Shown here piece after piece: positions 1-6,376 of a stretch of 6,378 nt of DNA (the first letter of the stretch is position 1; every line of letters starts with the position of its first letter). This DNA comes from Kiritimatiellales bacterium (GTDB lineage: Bacteria > Verrucomicrobiota > Kiritimatiellia > Kiritimatiellales > Pontiellaceae): assembly GCA_030630445.1 (NCBI GenBank), contig DAOVNC010000213.1:1-6378 (forward strand), in the 5' to 3' direction. The position numbers and the translations under genes were made by a program. The notes beneath the pieces are model-generated. The model ran no database searches. It saw only the letters and a list, made by a program, of their open reading frames with translations, and had not been told where the DNA came from.

Positions 1-262
1 CAATGCAGTTTGCCGACGCCAGGAAGGTCAACGGGGAAGTTACCCCGACATCCCCTTGCCGGATGCCGAGCGCTAGGCACGACACATGAAGCGCCGCTGT
101 TCCATTGCTTACGGCAACGGCATGCTTCACTCCAAGGTATTCGCCGACAACATCCTCGAAGCGGGTTACTGCCGGCCCGCAGGTCAAGTAGTCGCTATGC
201 AGGACATCCACAACGCATTGGATGTCCTCCTCGGTAATCAACTGGCGGCCATACGGGATCAT
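1..262 (-). CDS. pseC: PseC, UDP-4-amino-4,6-dideoxy-N-acetyl-beta-L-altrosamine transaminase, N-terminal part (cut by window edge)
   Basis: The reading frame opens with ATG at 262 and stays open for 87 codons to the window edge, so only the N-terminal quarter or so of a protein usually near 380-400 residues is visible. It starts MIPYGRQLITEEDI and has SDYLTCGPAVTRFE (residues 23-36), GVKHAVAVSNGTAALH (44-59) and TSPLTFLASANC (75-86). This is the typical start of PseC-type DegT/DnrJ/EryC1/StrS aminotransferases, which use PLP; the SNGTA segment lies where the family binds the cofactor phosphate. The catalytic lysine would be beyond base 1. The known reaction is glutamate-dependent transfer of an amino group to C4 of the 4-keto product of PseB, the second step of pseudaminic acid synthesis. 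The gene begins 10 bases after the pseB stop, with AAGGA (273-269) overlapping that stop. A related sugar aminotransferase is possible, but the pseB neighbour strongly favours PseC. Confidence 0.88.
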   Translation of the reverse strand, partial: MIPYGRQLITEEDIQCVVDVLHSDYLTCGPAVTRFEDVVGEYLGVKHAVAVSNGTAALHVSCLALGIRQGDVGVTSPLTFLASANCI

Positions 263-268
263 ATTCGT

Positions 269-273
269 TCCTT
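269..273 (-). promoter_or_regulatory. Ribosome binding site of pseC, overlapping the pseB stop
   Basis: On the minus strand AAGGA reads from 273 to 269, six bases before the ATG at 262. Its first A is the last base of the pseB TGA stop codon (275-273). The placement suggests coupled translation of pseB and pseC. It also supports the start at 262 over the ATG at 276, which meets a stop after five codons. Confidence 0.7.
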
Positions 274-1310
274 CATGCTGGTTCGAAACCGGGATCCAGA
301 TGTTCCGTGATCTTTTCACGGAGTGATTCCAACGTTTCCCATTCCGCATTCTCGCCGGAATTGTACGAGAAACCTTTCTCAACAAAAGCCGCATGGTGGT
401 GCGACAGGTAATCCTCCGAAGAATAGTTGAAGGAAACCGAAGGAAGGATTGCATAGTATTTGCCGAGATCAATAGTACACAAGGAGTCGGTGACGGTTAT
501 CATCTCTTCATGCAATTTCTCGCCGGGGCGGATTCCAACCACCTCGGTCTTGCAACCGGGAGCGATCGCCTCGGCGACATCGGTGATGCGGTAGGAGGGA
601 ATCTTTGGAACGAATATTTCGCCCCCAAGATGGTTCTTCATCGCAAACAGAACCAGATTGGCGCCTTCTTCCAAGGAAATATTAAATCGGGTCATGCTCG
701 CATCGGTTATCGGCAGACAGCCCTGTTCGCGTTGGCTGAGAAAAAAGGGAATCACCGATCCACGCGACCCCATGACGTTTCCATAGCGAACCACCGAAAA
801 TTTTATGTCATGCCTCCCCTTAATGTTGTTCGCCGCAACAAACAGCTTGTCGGAAACCAACTTGGTTGCGCCATAAAGGTTGATCGGGGCGCAAGCCTTA
901 TCCGTTGATAGCGCCACCACGCCTTTCACCCCGGCCTCGATAGAGGCATTAATCGTATTTTCCGCGCCATCGACATTCGTTTTGATGCACTCGCCGGGAT
1001 TGTATTCCGCTGTATCCACCTGCTTAAGCGCCGCTGCATGAATCACATAATCCACATCCACCATGGCACGTTTCAGCCGGGCGGCATCGCGAACATCGCC
1101 GATGAAGAAACGTAGGCGTTTCTGCTCGGCGGACGAGAAGGAACCTTTCATCAGAAATTGCTTATACTCATCCCGACTATAGACTACCACCTTATCGACA
1201 TCACTACTCAGCAACATTTGCTCGGTAAGCTTTTTGCCGAGCGACCCGGTACCACCTGTAATCAGCACACGCGCGCCCTTTAAAAAACTGTAGTCAATCA
1301 CTTCACTCAT
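273..1310 (-). CDS. pseB: PseB, UDP-N-acetylglucosamine 4,6-dehydratase (inverting)
   Basis: This encodes a 345-residue extended short-chain dehydrogenase of the Polysacc_synt_2 type, about the normal length for PseB. Visible motifs are the NADP-binding GGTGSLGK (19-26), GDVRD (71-75), HAAALKQV (91-98), STDKA (135-139) with the family's catalytic Asp137 and Lys138, YGATK (146-150) giving the Tyr146/Lys150 pair, RYGNVMGSRGSVIPFF (175-190) and RPGEKLHEE (261-269). In the family these residues dehydrate UDP-GlcNAc at C4/C6 and invert C5, giving UDP-2-acetamido-2,6-dideoxy-beta-L-arabino-hex-4-ulose in the cytoplasm, the first step to pseudaminic acid. I chose the ATG at 1310, with GAGGA at 1322-1318 upstream. 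The frame continues to a TTG at 1346, but those 12 extra codons add nothing resembling the family. The motif set is that of PseB rather than the longer membrane-bound FlaA1/CapD/WbpM enzymes or retaining LegB. pseC follows 10 bases on. Confidence 0.93.
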   Translation of the reverse strand: MSEVIDYSFLKGARVLITGGTGSLGKKLTEQMLLSSDVDKVVVYSRDEYKQFLMKGSFSSAEQKRLRFFIGDVRDAARLKRAMVDVDYVIHAAALKQVDTAEYNPGECIKTNVDGAENTINASIEAGVKGVVALSTDKACAPINLYGATKLVSDKLFVAANNIKGRHDIKFSVVRYGNVMGSRGSVIPFFLSQREQGCLPITDASMTRFNISLEEGANLVLFAMKNHLGGEIFVPKIPSYRITDVAEAIAPGCKTEVVGIRPGEKLHEEMITVTDSLCTIDLGKYYAILPSVSFNYSSEDYLSHHHAAFVEKGFSYNSGENAEWETLESLREKITEHLDPGFEPA

Positions 1311-1317
1311 TCCCTCA

Positions 1318-1322
1318 TCCTC
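1318..1322 (-). promoter_or_regulatory. Ribosome binding site deciding the pseB start at 1310
   Basis: GAGGA on the minus strand (1322-1318) lies seven bases before the ATG at 1310. It supports this start over the in-frame TTG at 1346, which has no comparable purine-rich site just upstream. Confidence 0.55.
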
Positions 1323-1368
1323 ATAACTGGTTACCGCTTCATTCAACCATCAACGTTAAGATGAAACC

Positions 1369-1397
1369 ACAATATTTAGCTAACAATCCATTCCCAA
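1369..1397 (-). promoter_or_regulatory. Candidate sigma70-like promoter for pseB-pseC
   Basis: The gap between the flippase stop (1444) and the pseB start (1310) is the only non-coding stretch of any size between complete genes here. On the minus strand it contains TTGGGA (1397-1392) and TATTGT (1374-1369), exactly 17 bases apart and each matching four of six consensus positions. Transcription would start near 1362, leaving about 50 bases of leader before pseB. The match is weak and such matches occur by chance in AT-rich sequence. The placement at the one break in an otherwise overlapping gene chain is what makes it worth recording. I saw no strong hairpin plus U-run here, so read-through from the upstream genes also remains possible. 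Confidence 0.25.
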
Positions 1398-1443
1398 TCG
1401 CTACGGCATGTACCCACATCGACACGCAATATCCCCGATCCGG

Positions 1444-2706
1444 CTACACTTTTGACCTTCTTCCAAGCAATGTAAACCCGCAAAGCATCAGCGAAACGCA
1501 CGAAACGACTGCGAGACACAAAAGAACCGAATCCACACTGGCATCGAACAGGAATGGAAACCCTATGTAGCAGGCAGCCGCCAACGGCATGAAAGACACC
1601 GACCATAGCTTCCGCTGAGCCAAGGCAAAGGGCAGTGTTATGCTTAAGAGAGATACAGGAACCATGATCATTGCCAGTGCCCGGCTCCACCAAAGCAGCT
1701 GCTCCGAGGGATCGGGGATGCCATAAATCCATTTAAATGCATACTCCGCCAAAAAGAAAAATCCCGCAGCAGAGAAAACCGTGACCAACAGAGTCATCAA
1801 CAACGATTTCAAGAAAATGTTTCTTTGTTCACGGCTGCCCTCCCTTTCAGATACAACTTTCGGGAACATTGCCGCCACCAGCGCTTGCGGAACGAAAACC
1901 ACCAACCGCCCCAAGGTCGCGGCATACGAGAACTCACTCGCATTTTCGGGGTAAAAGTGTTTCACAAGAACCACATCTCCCGTCATGAGGCATGAATAGC
2001 CCAGGAGAATAAAAAAGCTCCCAAACAAATAACCGTGCATCCGGGGAAGCGGCTCTGAAGTTACCGGATTGTCCTTCAATAAGACCAAAAGAACATATGC
2101 ACCAACTGCAATTGCAATGTAGAACCCAAGCCCATGCCCCAGCAACCCCCATCCCGCGAACGGAGAAATACATAACACAAGTAGCGAGCCAACCACCAAG
2201 CGGGTTCCCCATCCAAGAATCGAGCCAATCGACCACCAACCAAACCGCTGCATCCCCATGAGCGCACCGTCCAGCACAGGACGAATGAATGCCCCCATGA
2301 GAACCACCCCGAAAATCAAGACGGGAGCCGTCCGGTCCACATGCATGAAAGATGCAACCTGATCGGAAAAAAGAAGGCAATATGCCGTTAGAATTCCGCC
2401 GAGGATCAACATAAATCTAAGCCAATACAAAACCAACCGCTTAATATCTCCGGTCCGCTTCTGCTGAATGAGGAGGCTCGCATACCTATTAACGGTCGAT
2501 GCTACAACACCCAACGGGAGAACAAAAATATTGAAAATACCCAGCAATGCGATCAGCAGTGCATACTCATCGGGAATCAGAAGCCGAACCATAACAACCT
2601 GAAACAACAGATTGCATACGTGCACGGCCGCCATACCGACAAAAAGCATGGAACTGTCTTTCAACAGCCCACCTGCATTAAAAAAACGAATGGTGGAACG
2701 AATCAT
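1444..2706 (-). CDS. Wzx-like oligosaccharide flippase (polysaccharide biosynthesis membrane protein)
   Basis: This 420-residue, very hydrophobic protein has about 12 predicted membrane helices, roughly at 18-40, 48-70, 94-113, 127-147, 157-180, 185-210, 225-245, 262-283, 298-322, 336-358, 366-388 and 394-414. That topology and length fit the MOP-superfamily polysaccharide flippases (RfbX/Wzx). Recognisable pieces are GMQRFGWWSIGSILGW (151-166) and a second-half segment running from GDVVLVKHFYPENASEFSYA (243-262) through TLGRLVVFVPQAL (264-276) to FPKV (281-284). Members flip undecaprenyl-diphosphate-linked oligosaccharides across the cytoplasmic membrane. The substrate cannot be read from sequence. 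Its ATG (2706) shares one base with the TAA stop of the GT-C gene (TAATG), and GGAGGACAGG lies upstream (2725-2716), so translation is probably coupled. It is the last gene of the overlapping cluster; the pse genes follow after 133 bases. A role in exporting a pseudaminate-containing unit is inference from position. Confidence 0.85.
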   Translation of the reverse strand: MIRSTIRFFNAGGLLKDSSMLFVGMAAVHVCNLLFQVVMVRLLIPDEYALLIALLGIFNIFVLPLGVVASTVNRYASLLIQQKRTGDIKRLVLYWLRFMLILGGILTAYCLLFSDQVASFMHVDRTAPVLIFGVVLMGAFIRPVLDGALMGMQRFGWWSIGSILGWGTRLVVGSLLVLCISPFAGWGLLGHGLGFYIAIAVGAYVLLVLLKDNPVTSEPLPRMHGYLFGSFFILLGYSCLMTGDVVLVKHFYPENASEFSYAATLGRLVVFVPQALVAAMFPKVVSEREGSREQRNIFLKSLLMTLLVTVFSAAGFFFLAEYAFKWIYGIPDPSEQLLWWSRALAMIMVPVSLLSITLPFALAQRKLWSVSFMPLAAACYIGFPFLFDASVDSVLLCLAVVSCVSLMLCGFTLLGRRSKV

Positions 2707-5078
2707 TATCGCGAACCTGTCCTCCGCAGCAGGCCGACGGCTACCACAACCGAGACCACAAAAACAGACAATGCAGCCAGAGCCTGGGGCATGCCGCTAA
2801 CACATTTAAATTTAACTTCATGTTTTCCGGAAGGAACGCGCACCCCCATGCATAAATAATCCACCTGAAGCAACTTTGCCGCTTCTCCATCCACATAAAC
2901 GCGCCATTCCGGCTGAAAGCGCTGGGAAAAACGGACAATGGATGGACGGTTTACTTCAACATTCACCACAGCATCCTTATTGCTGATCCGACCATCCAAC
3001 GACTGAAAGCTGCTTTTCGCGGCCTGAGGATCAATGCCCGATCCAGGTGTTAACAAAAGCGTGGCATGAACATTATGCTGCGGGTTCGAAAGCCTTGAAC
3101 AGTGCTGATCAACCGGCAGCACATCCCACCCATTGAAGACTGCAAACCGAGGGATCGTATCCTTAAATTCAAGCAGAACATCCGGACGCATCCCCTGCAC
3201 CGTTGGCACTTGATAGTTCAGTACAGGTTCGAACTTCTCTGCCAATTGTGGATTCTTCTTAAATTGTTCCAGCACACCTGCCGGTGCAGAAATGTATCTA
3301 ACCGACGACAGCTCCCATAACCGGATTTGGTTCCGCCCTACAGAGGAGAGGAACTTTTTGTACTCCACCGGCATGCGTGGATATTGCCAGATGTTGAAAA
3401 AACTAATCTCATGATAGGGTCCATCCGATGCCAACCACTGATTATGGATTCCGCCCTGATCTAAAAGGAACGTGCGCTCATTGCCTTGGTTTTCCTTCAA
3501 GAAATTAAGCACCACATTTCCCTTTTTCATTGAAGCAATATTTGTAGCACGGAAATAGTGGGAGGTCTGAACCAAACTATCCACCGCCAAAACAGCAACA
3601 AAAGCGACTGCCACCCACTTAGCCTGTTTCAACCCCTTCCAAACCACAAAAACCAATCCTGTCGCAACAATGGCTAGGAGCGCAGCATGTAGCCAAGCAT
3701 TCGACATATTCTTGAGCATGATCTCCGCATATGGCTCAAAACCCATTTTGCCAAACTCGGCGATCTGGGAGGCGGGAAATACCAGCAATTTGAGACCTGC
3801 CAACAGCATCAGCCCACCAAAAACCGCCCCGGAAATCCATAGCACTTTCGTGATTTTCCCTACCTTGCCATCGTCCACCAAGCGATCAAGGCCATAGGCT
3901 GCAACAATGCCGAGGCATATTTGAAAATTATCCATAAACTTCATTGGCGCGCGAATATTTCCTACCAGTGGAAGTTGATAGAAGAGCTTGTACAACAGTG
4001 AATATTTCCCAAATGCGAGCCAAAAACCAAGGAACCCCGCAATCGACCAAAATAAGATTTGCCGTCCTTCTTCACTTTTGCGGTTCAGGAAAGCCCACAC
4101 CATGCCAAATCCACCGAGCAAGAAAGGAATAATGCCAAAGTAGACACTCGTGAGTTTAAAATTATGGAAGCCTTTTCCAGAGGTTTCCCACTCCGCCGAC
4201 TGACCTATTTTTCCCCAGTATGGTCCATCCGGATTCCCCGAACTCCAACCGCTCCAGCCCAGCGCCACCAAGTCTGGCCACTCATCAGGCACCATGCTCC
4301 ATTGCGTGATATAGTTCCATTTGTCATCATTGCTCTCCTGCACAGCCGCAGCACCGGAAATATTGCGGCCATAGGATTTCAGCACCATATCGGCAGACAA
4401 GAGCAATGCCACGCTTGCAATGGGAGCTAATACCGCAATCCATCTGGCAAAGGCCTTACCATGCACTTGAACCAATCGGAAAAGGGTATACGACCCGACA
4501 AACAAACCAGCAAACAATGCTACATCCTGCTGTTCGATCATCATGATTCCGGTCGCAATACCGGTAAACAACGAAAACCCCACCGCCTTCCGCAATGAAA
4601 CGGATCGAATGGCCTTTTCGGAAAAGCACAGAGCCAGAACAGAAAACACAAGCACTTCTATCTTGTAGGCATGCCCCCCCGCAGCCAGCATAATGGAGTT
4701 GAACCAAAACGCCACAAGCGCACCAAGCACTGAGGCTGTCCAACTTCTTTCCCACATGCGCAAGAACCATACCATTGAGGCGGAGCCAACAACCAAGGCA
4801 AACCCATAGAATCCATTTGCAACAACAGTCAGGGGAAAGAGAGCCGTGAGCACATTAAAAAGCATGTACCTATACATGCTTCCCCCCAACACGGGAGAAC
4901 TGCCGAAAACCCCGGTAAGTTGCGCCGGCAAGGAGTGTTTTTTCAACGCCAATCGCCCAATATTCATATCCGAAGCGGAAAAAACGTGGTCGGCGGGCCA
5001 GGCGCAGCGAAAGGTGATGGCCGCGAGGACGATGAAAAAGAGAGTGCATAACAAGAATTTGACTTTGTCGCTTTTCAT
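2706..5078 (-). CDS. YfhO-like GT-C fold membrane glycosyltransferase
   Basis: This encodes a 790-residue membrane protein. A first helix (about 7-26) leads to a loop with SASDMN (34-39), whose Asp37 lies where GT-C enzymes carry their catalytic acidic residue. A block of roughly ten further helices runs to about residue 500, a soluble extracytoplasmic region fills about 505-760, and a final helix spans about 764-785 before a basic tail. Family-like segments are TQWSMVPDEW (258-267), LTSVYFGIIPFLLGG (309-323), FGKYSLLYKLFYQLPLVGNI (356-375) with RAPMKFM (376-382), and VRVPSGKHEVKF (746-757). YfhO-type proteins transfer a sugar from polyprenyl phosphate to an extracytoplasmic acceptor. The ATG at 5078 overlaps the GT2 stop (ATGA) and has AAGGG (5091-5087) eight bases upstream; an in-frame start at 5189 would run deep into GT2 and adds a non-hydrophobic N-terminus. 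The family is fairly sure, but sugar and acceptor are unknown. Codons 133-135 contain a G7 run. Confidence 0.75.
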   Translation of the reverse strand: MKSDKVKFLLCTLFFIVLAAITFRCAWPADHVFSASDMNIGRLALKKHSLPAQLTGVFGSSPVLGGSMYRYMLFNVLTALFPLTVVANGFYGFALVVGSASMVWFLRMWERSWTASVLGALVAFWFNSIMLAAGGHAYKIEVLVFSVLALCFSEKAIRSVSLRKAVGFSLFTGIATGIMMIEQQDVALFAGLFVGSYTLFRLVQVHGKAFARWIAVLAPIASVALLLSADMVLKSYGRNISGAAAVQESNDDKWNYITQWSMVPDEWPDLVALGWSGWSSGNPDGPYWGKIGQSAEWETSGKGFHNFKLTSVYFGIIPFLLGGFGMVWAFLNRKSEEGRQILFWSIAGFLGFWLAFGKYSLLYKLFYQLPLVGNIRAPMKFMDNFQICLGIVAAYGLDRLVDDGKVGKITKVLWISGAVFGGLMLLAGLKLLVFPASQIAEFGKMGFEPYAEIMLKNMSNAWLHAALLAIVATGLVFVVWKGLKQAKWVAVAFVAVLAVDSLVQTSHYFRATNIASMKKGNVVLNFLKENQGNERTFLLDQGGIHNQWLASDGPYHEISFFNIWQYPRMPVEYKKFLSSVGRNQIRLWELSSVRYISAPAGVLEQFKKNPQLAEKFEPVLNYQVPTVQGMRPDVLLEFKDTIPRFAVFNGWDVLPVDQHCSRLSNPQHNVHATLLLTPGSGIDPQAAKSSFQSLDGRISNKDAVVNVEVNRPSIVRFSQRFQPEWRVYVDGEAAKLLQVDYLCMGVRVPSGKHEVKFKCVSGMPQALAALSVFVVSVVVAVGLLRRTGSR
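4674..4680 (-). repeat. G7 homopolymer inside the GT-C gene
   Basis: Seven consecutive G on the coding strand (4680-4674) cover the end of the Ala133 codon and the Gly134 and Gly135 codons, in an AAGGHAY segment beside a membrane helix. Gain or loss of one base would frameshift the remaining 650 or so residues. The tract is at the short end of what slips measurably in known phase-variable genes. Confidence 0.9.
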
Positions 5079-5803
5079 AAACCTTTCCCTTGCGAGCGGG
5101 AAAGCGCTCGCTTTACCCGCAAAACCGATGCCAGCATCTGTATGGACATCAACATGAAAGTGGTTGGATTTCCCGGCACATGGTGCCACTCAATGGGAAC
5201 TTCACGGATATCATAGCCCAGCCGCTTGACGCGGCACAACAAATCAATATCGAATGCCCAGCCCGGCTCCGTGGATTCCGGAAGCACTCTTTCAAGCACA
5301 TCCTTGCGGAATAGCTTGGCTCCACATTGGCTGTCGCGAACCTGCAACCCGAACATTCCATGCACAACAATCTTGTTCAAGATACGCGACGCCAGCCTGC
5401 GCAAAAACGGTTGTCTAGGACTCACGACCGCGCCCTCGATCCATCGCGAACCAATAATGCATCCTGCATCACCCATGTTTTCCAATAGTTGAAAAAACGC
5501 CGTTGGCGGGGTTGCCCCGTCGGCATCGACAAATCCCACGAGATCGCCTTTTGCCATCCGCATGCCCATTTCAACCGCCCCTCCCTTTCCAATCCGGGAG
5601 GGTTCCACCACCACCTTGATCTGCGGATGGGTCTGGGCCGCAGCAAGGGCGATTCCTTCCGTTCCATCGGAGCAATGGTTTATCACCACAATCAGTTCCA
5701 CGTCATCGCCATACCTTGCGATAAAGAAGCCAGCATAGTCGCTGAGTGTCTTCGGAAGCCGAAGTTCTTCGTTGTAGGCGGGAATGATGATGGAGAGTTT
5801 CAT
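5075..5803 (-). CDS. GT2-family glycosyltransferase, dolichyl/polyprenyl-phosphate sugar synthase type
   Basis: This 242-residue GT-A fold enzyme shows the start SIIIPAYNEE (4-13), NHCSDGT (42-48), SRIGKGGAVEMGM (69-81), the metal- and nucleotide-binding DAD (93-95) within FVDADG, GSRW (118-121), RDSQCGAKLFRKDV (156-169) and WAFDIDLL (182-189). This pattern matches the ALG5/DPM1-like group, which moves a hexose from a nucleotide sugar to a polyprenyl phosphate at the cytoplasmic membrane face. The sugar is not readable from sequence; glucose, mannose and GlcNAc are all possible. No C-terminal transmembrane helices are visible, unlike GtrB or CsbB, which carry two; the protein ends in a basic stretch after VPGNPTTFMLMSIQML (209-224). 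Its ATG overlaps the gtrA stop (ATGA, 5803-5800), and its own TGA overlaps the start of the GT-C gene. This context supports making the lipid-linked donor used by those neighbours. No strong ribosome binding site precedes it, consistent with coupling. Confidence 0.87.
   Translation of the reverse strand: MKLSIIIPAYNEELRLPKTLSDYAGFFIARYGDDVELIVVINHCSDGTEGIALAAAQTHPQIKVVVEPSRIGKGGAVEMGMRMAKGDLVGFVDADGATPPTAFFQLLENMGDAGCIIGSRWIEGAVVSPRQPFLRRLASRILNKIVVHGMFGLQVRDSQCGAKLFRKDVLERVLPESTEPGWAFDIDLLCRVKRLGYDIREVPIEWHHVPGNPTTFMLMSIQMLASVLRVKRALSRSQGKGL
5087..5091 (-). promoter_or_regulatory. Ribosome binding site deciding the GT-C gene start at 5078
   Basis: AAGGG on the minus strand (5091-5087) ends eight bases before the ATG at 5078, with a second purine patch AAAGG between them. 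It lies inside the last codons of the GT2 gene. It supports the 5078 start, which gives a protein beginning MKSDKV directly followed by a hydrophobic helix. Confidence 0.6.
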
Positions 5804-6315
5804 CGCTTGAATACCAAGAACTTTCGCAAAGCGTAGTTGGTGACTACACCCAGAGCGAGCACAAAGAGGTAGGCATAGGTGGTCTGCCAGCCTGCCTGCT
5901 TGATCAGCAGCGCCCCCAGCCAGGTGCCCCCGAGGAAGATAAACAATGAAATCGAGAAAAACAACAGCACTTCATGGTGGCGGCGGTGGCGCCCACTCTC
6001 GAACACATACAATACATTGAGCACATAAACCGTCGCATTCGATGCAAAGAAGCAGAAGGCCTTGATGATCCAGTAGTTTCGGACGATGGTTTCCGGCGAA
6101 GCCTGCCGAACGGAAAAACCAAGCAGTTCCAAGAGCCTCGTGGCGGGATCACCGACTTGCAGGCAGGGGAATGCCAACCATGCCAGCAAGTAGAAGACTG
6201 TCGCATCGACGACGACCGAAATCCCTCCGCAAACGACATATTTCGCGAACTGGGTGTACGGGCACTCCTTGCGACTCATGAAATCGTGAATATTTGTCAA
6301 CAAACCCATAGCCAC
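5800..6315 (-). CDS. GtrA-family membrane protein, probable polyprenyl-phosphate sugar flippase
   Basis: This encodes 171 residues with four membrane helices, near 23-49, 80-105, 116-138 and 146-168, as in the GtrA/GtcA family. Family-like features are FAKYVVCGGISVVVDATVFY (23-42), the polar SNATVYVLN stretch in helix 2 (92-100) ending YVF (103-105), and NYALRKFLVF (160-169) at the C-terminus. GtrA proteins are thought to flip undecaprenyl-phosphate-linked sugars from the cytoplasmic to the outer face of the inner membrane. The segment between helices 1 and 2 (about 50-79) is long for the family, which usually totals 120-140 residues. The start is uncertain: the GTG at 6315 has a weak AAGTGG upstream (6328-6323), and in-frame ATGs lie at 6309 and 6279, the latter just before the conserved region. 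Its TGA overlaps the GT2 ATG. With GT2 and the GT-C protein it forms a three-part glycosylation set. Confidence 0.83.
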   Translation of the reverse strand: MAMGLLTNIHDFMSRKECPYTQFAKYVVCGGISVVVDATVFYLLAWLAFPCLQVGDPATRLLELLGFSVRQASPETIVRNYWIIKAFCFFASNATVYVLNVLYVFESGRHRRHHEVLLFFSISLFIFLGGTWLGALLIKQAGWQTTYAYLFVLALGVVTNYALRKFLVFKR

Positions 6316-6316
6316 A

Positions 6317-6376
6317 TCAATGCCACTTGCTCTTTTTCAACTCCGAAAACACCATGACTCCACGCGCGAAATGCTC
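6317..6376 (-). CDS. Possible C-terminal tail of an upstream gene (cut by window edge)
   Basis: A frame open from the window edge encodes EHFARGVMVFSELKKSKWH and stops at TGA 6319-6317, one base before the GTG start of the gtrA-like gene. Its basic, unremarkable end and tight spacing fit the overlapping style of this cluster. The other two minus-strand frames are also open into the window, one stopping at 6339-6337 and one running into the gtrA-like gene at 6300, so the frame choice is a guess. Nineteen residues are too few to name a family. Confidence 0.3.
   Translation of the reverse strand, partial: EHFARGVMVFSELKKSKWH

Noticed and set aside
259..276. ATG at 276 overlapping the pseB stop as a pseC start or small leader peptide
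   Set aside because: It is out of frame with PseC and stops after five codons; the ATG at 262 gives the expected MIPYGRQ start.
393..908. 171-codon open frame on the plus strand opposite pseB
   Set aside because: It is antisense to a strongly conserved enzyme gene, its translation resembles no family I know, and it has no operon context on the plus strand.
1311..1346. Extension of pseB to a TTG at 1346
   Set aside because: The 12 added residues are not typical of PseB and the ATG at 1310 has a better ribosome binding site.
1345..1367. Weak inverted repeats (TTCAT/ATGAA, CATC/GATG) after the flippase as a terminator
   Set aside because: Arms are only four or five bases, AT-rich, with no following U-run.
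1934..2380. 148-codon minus-strand frame inside the flippase gene
   Set aside because: It is an alternative frame of the flippase, with a Cys/Trp/Gly-rich translation typical of a shadow frame.
5079..5189. In-frame extension of the GT-C gene to a start at 5189
   Set aside because: It would overlap GT2 by over 100 bases and add a polar stretch unlike the family; the start at 5078 has a good ribosome binding site and an ATGA overlap.
6295..6300. TTGACA on the minus strand as a -35 box inside the gtrA-like gene
   Set aside because: No acceptable -10 box lies 16-18 bases downstream, and it falls in coding sequence at the start of a coupled cluster.
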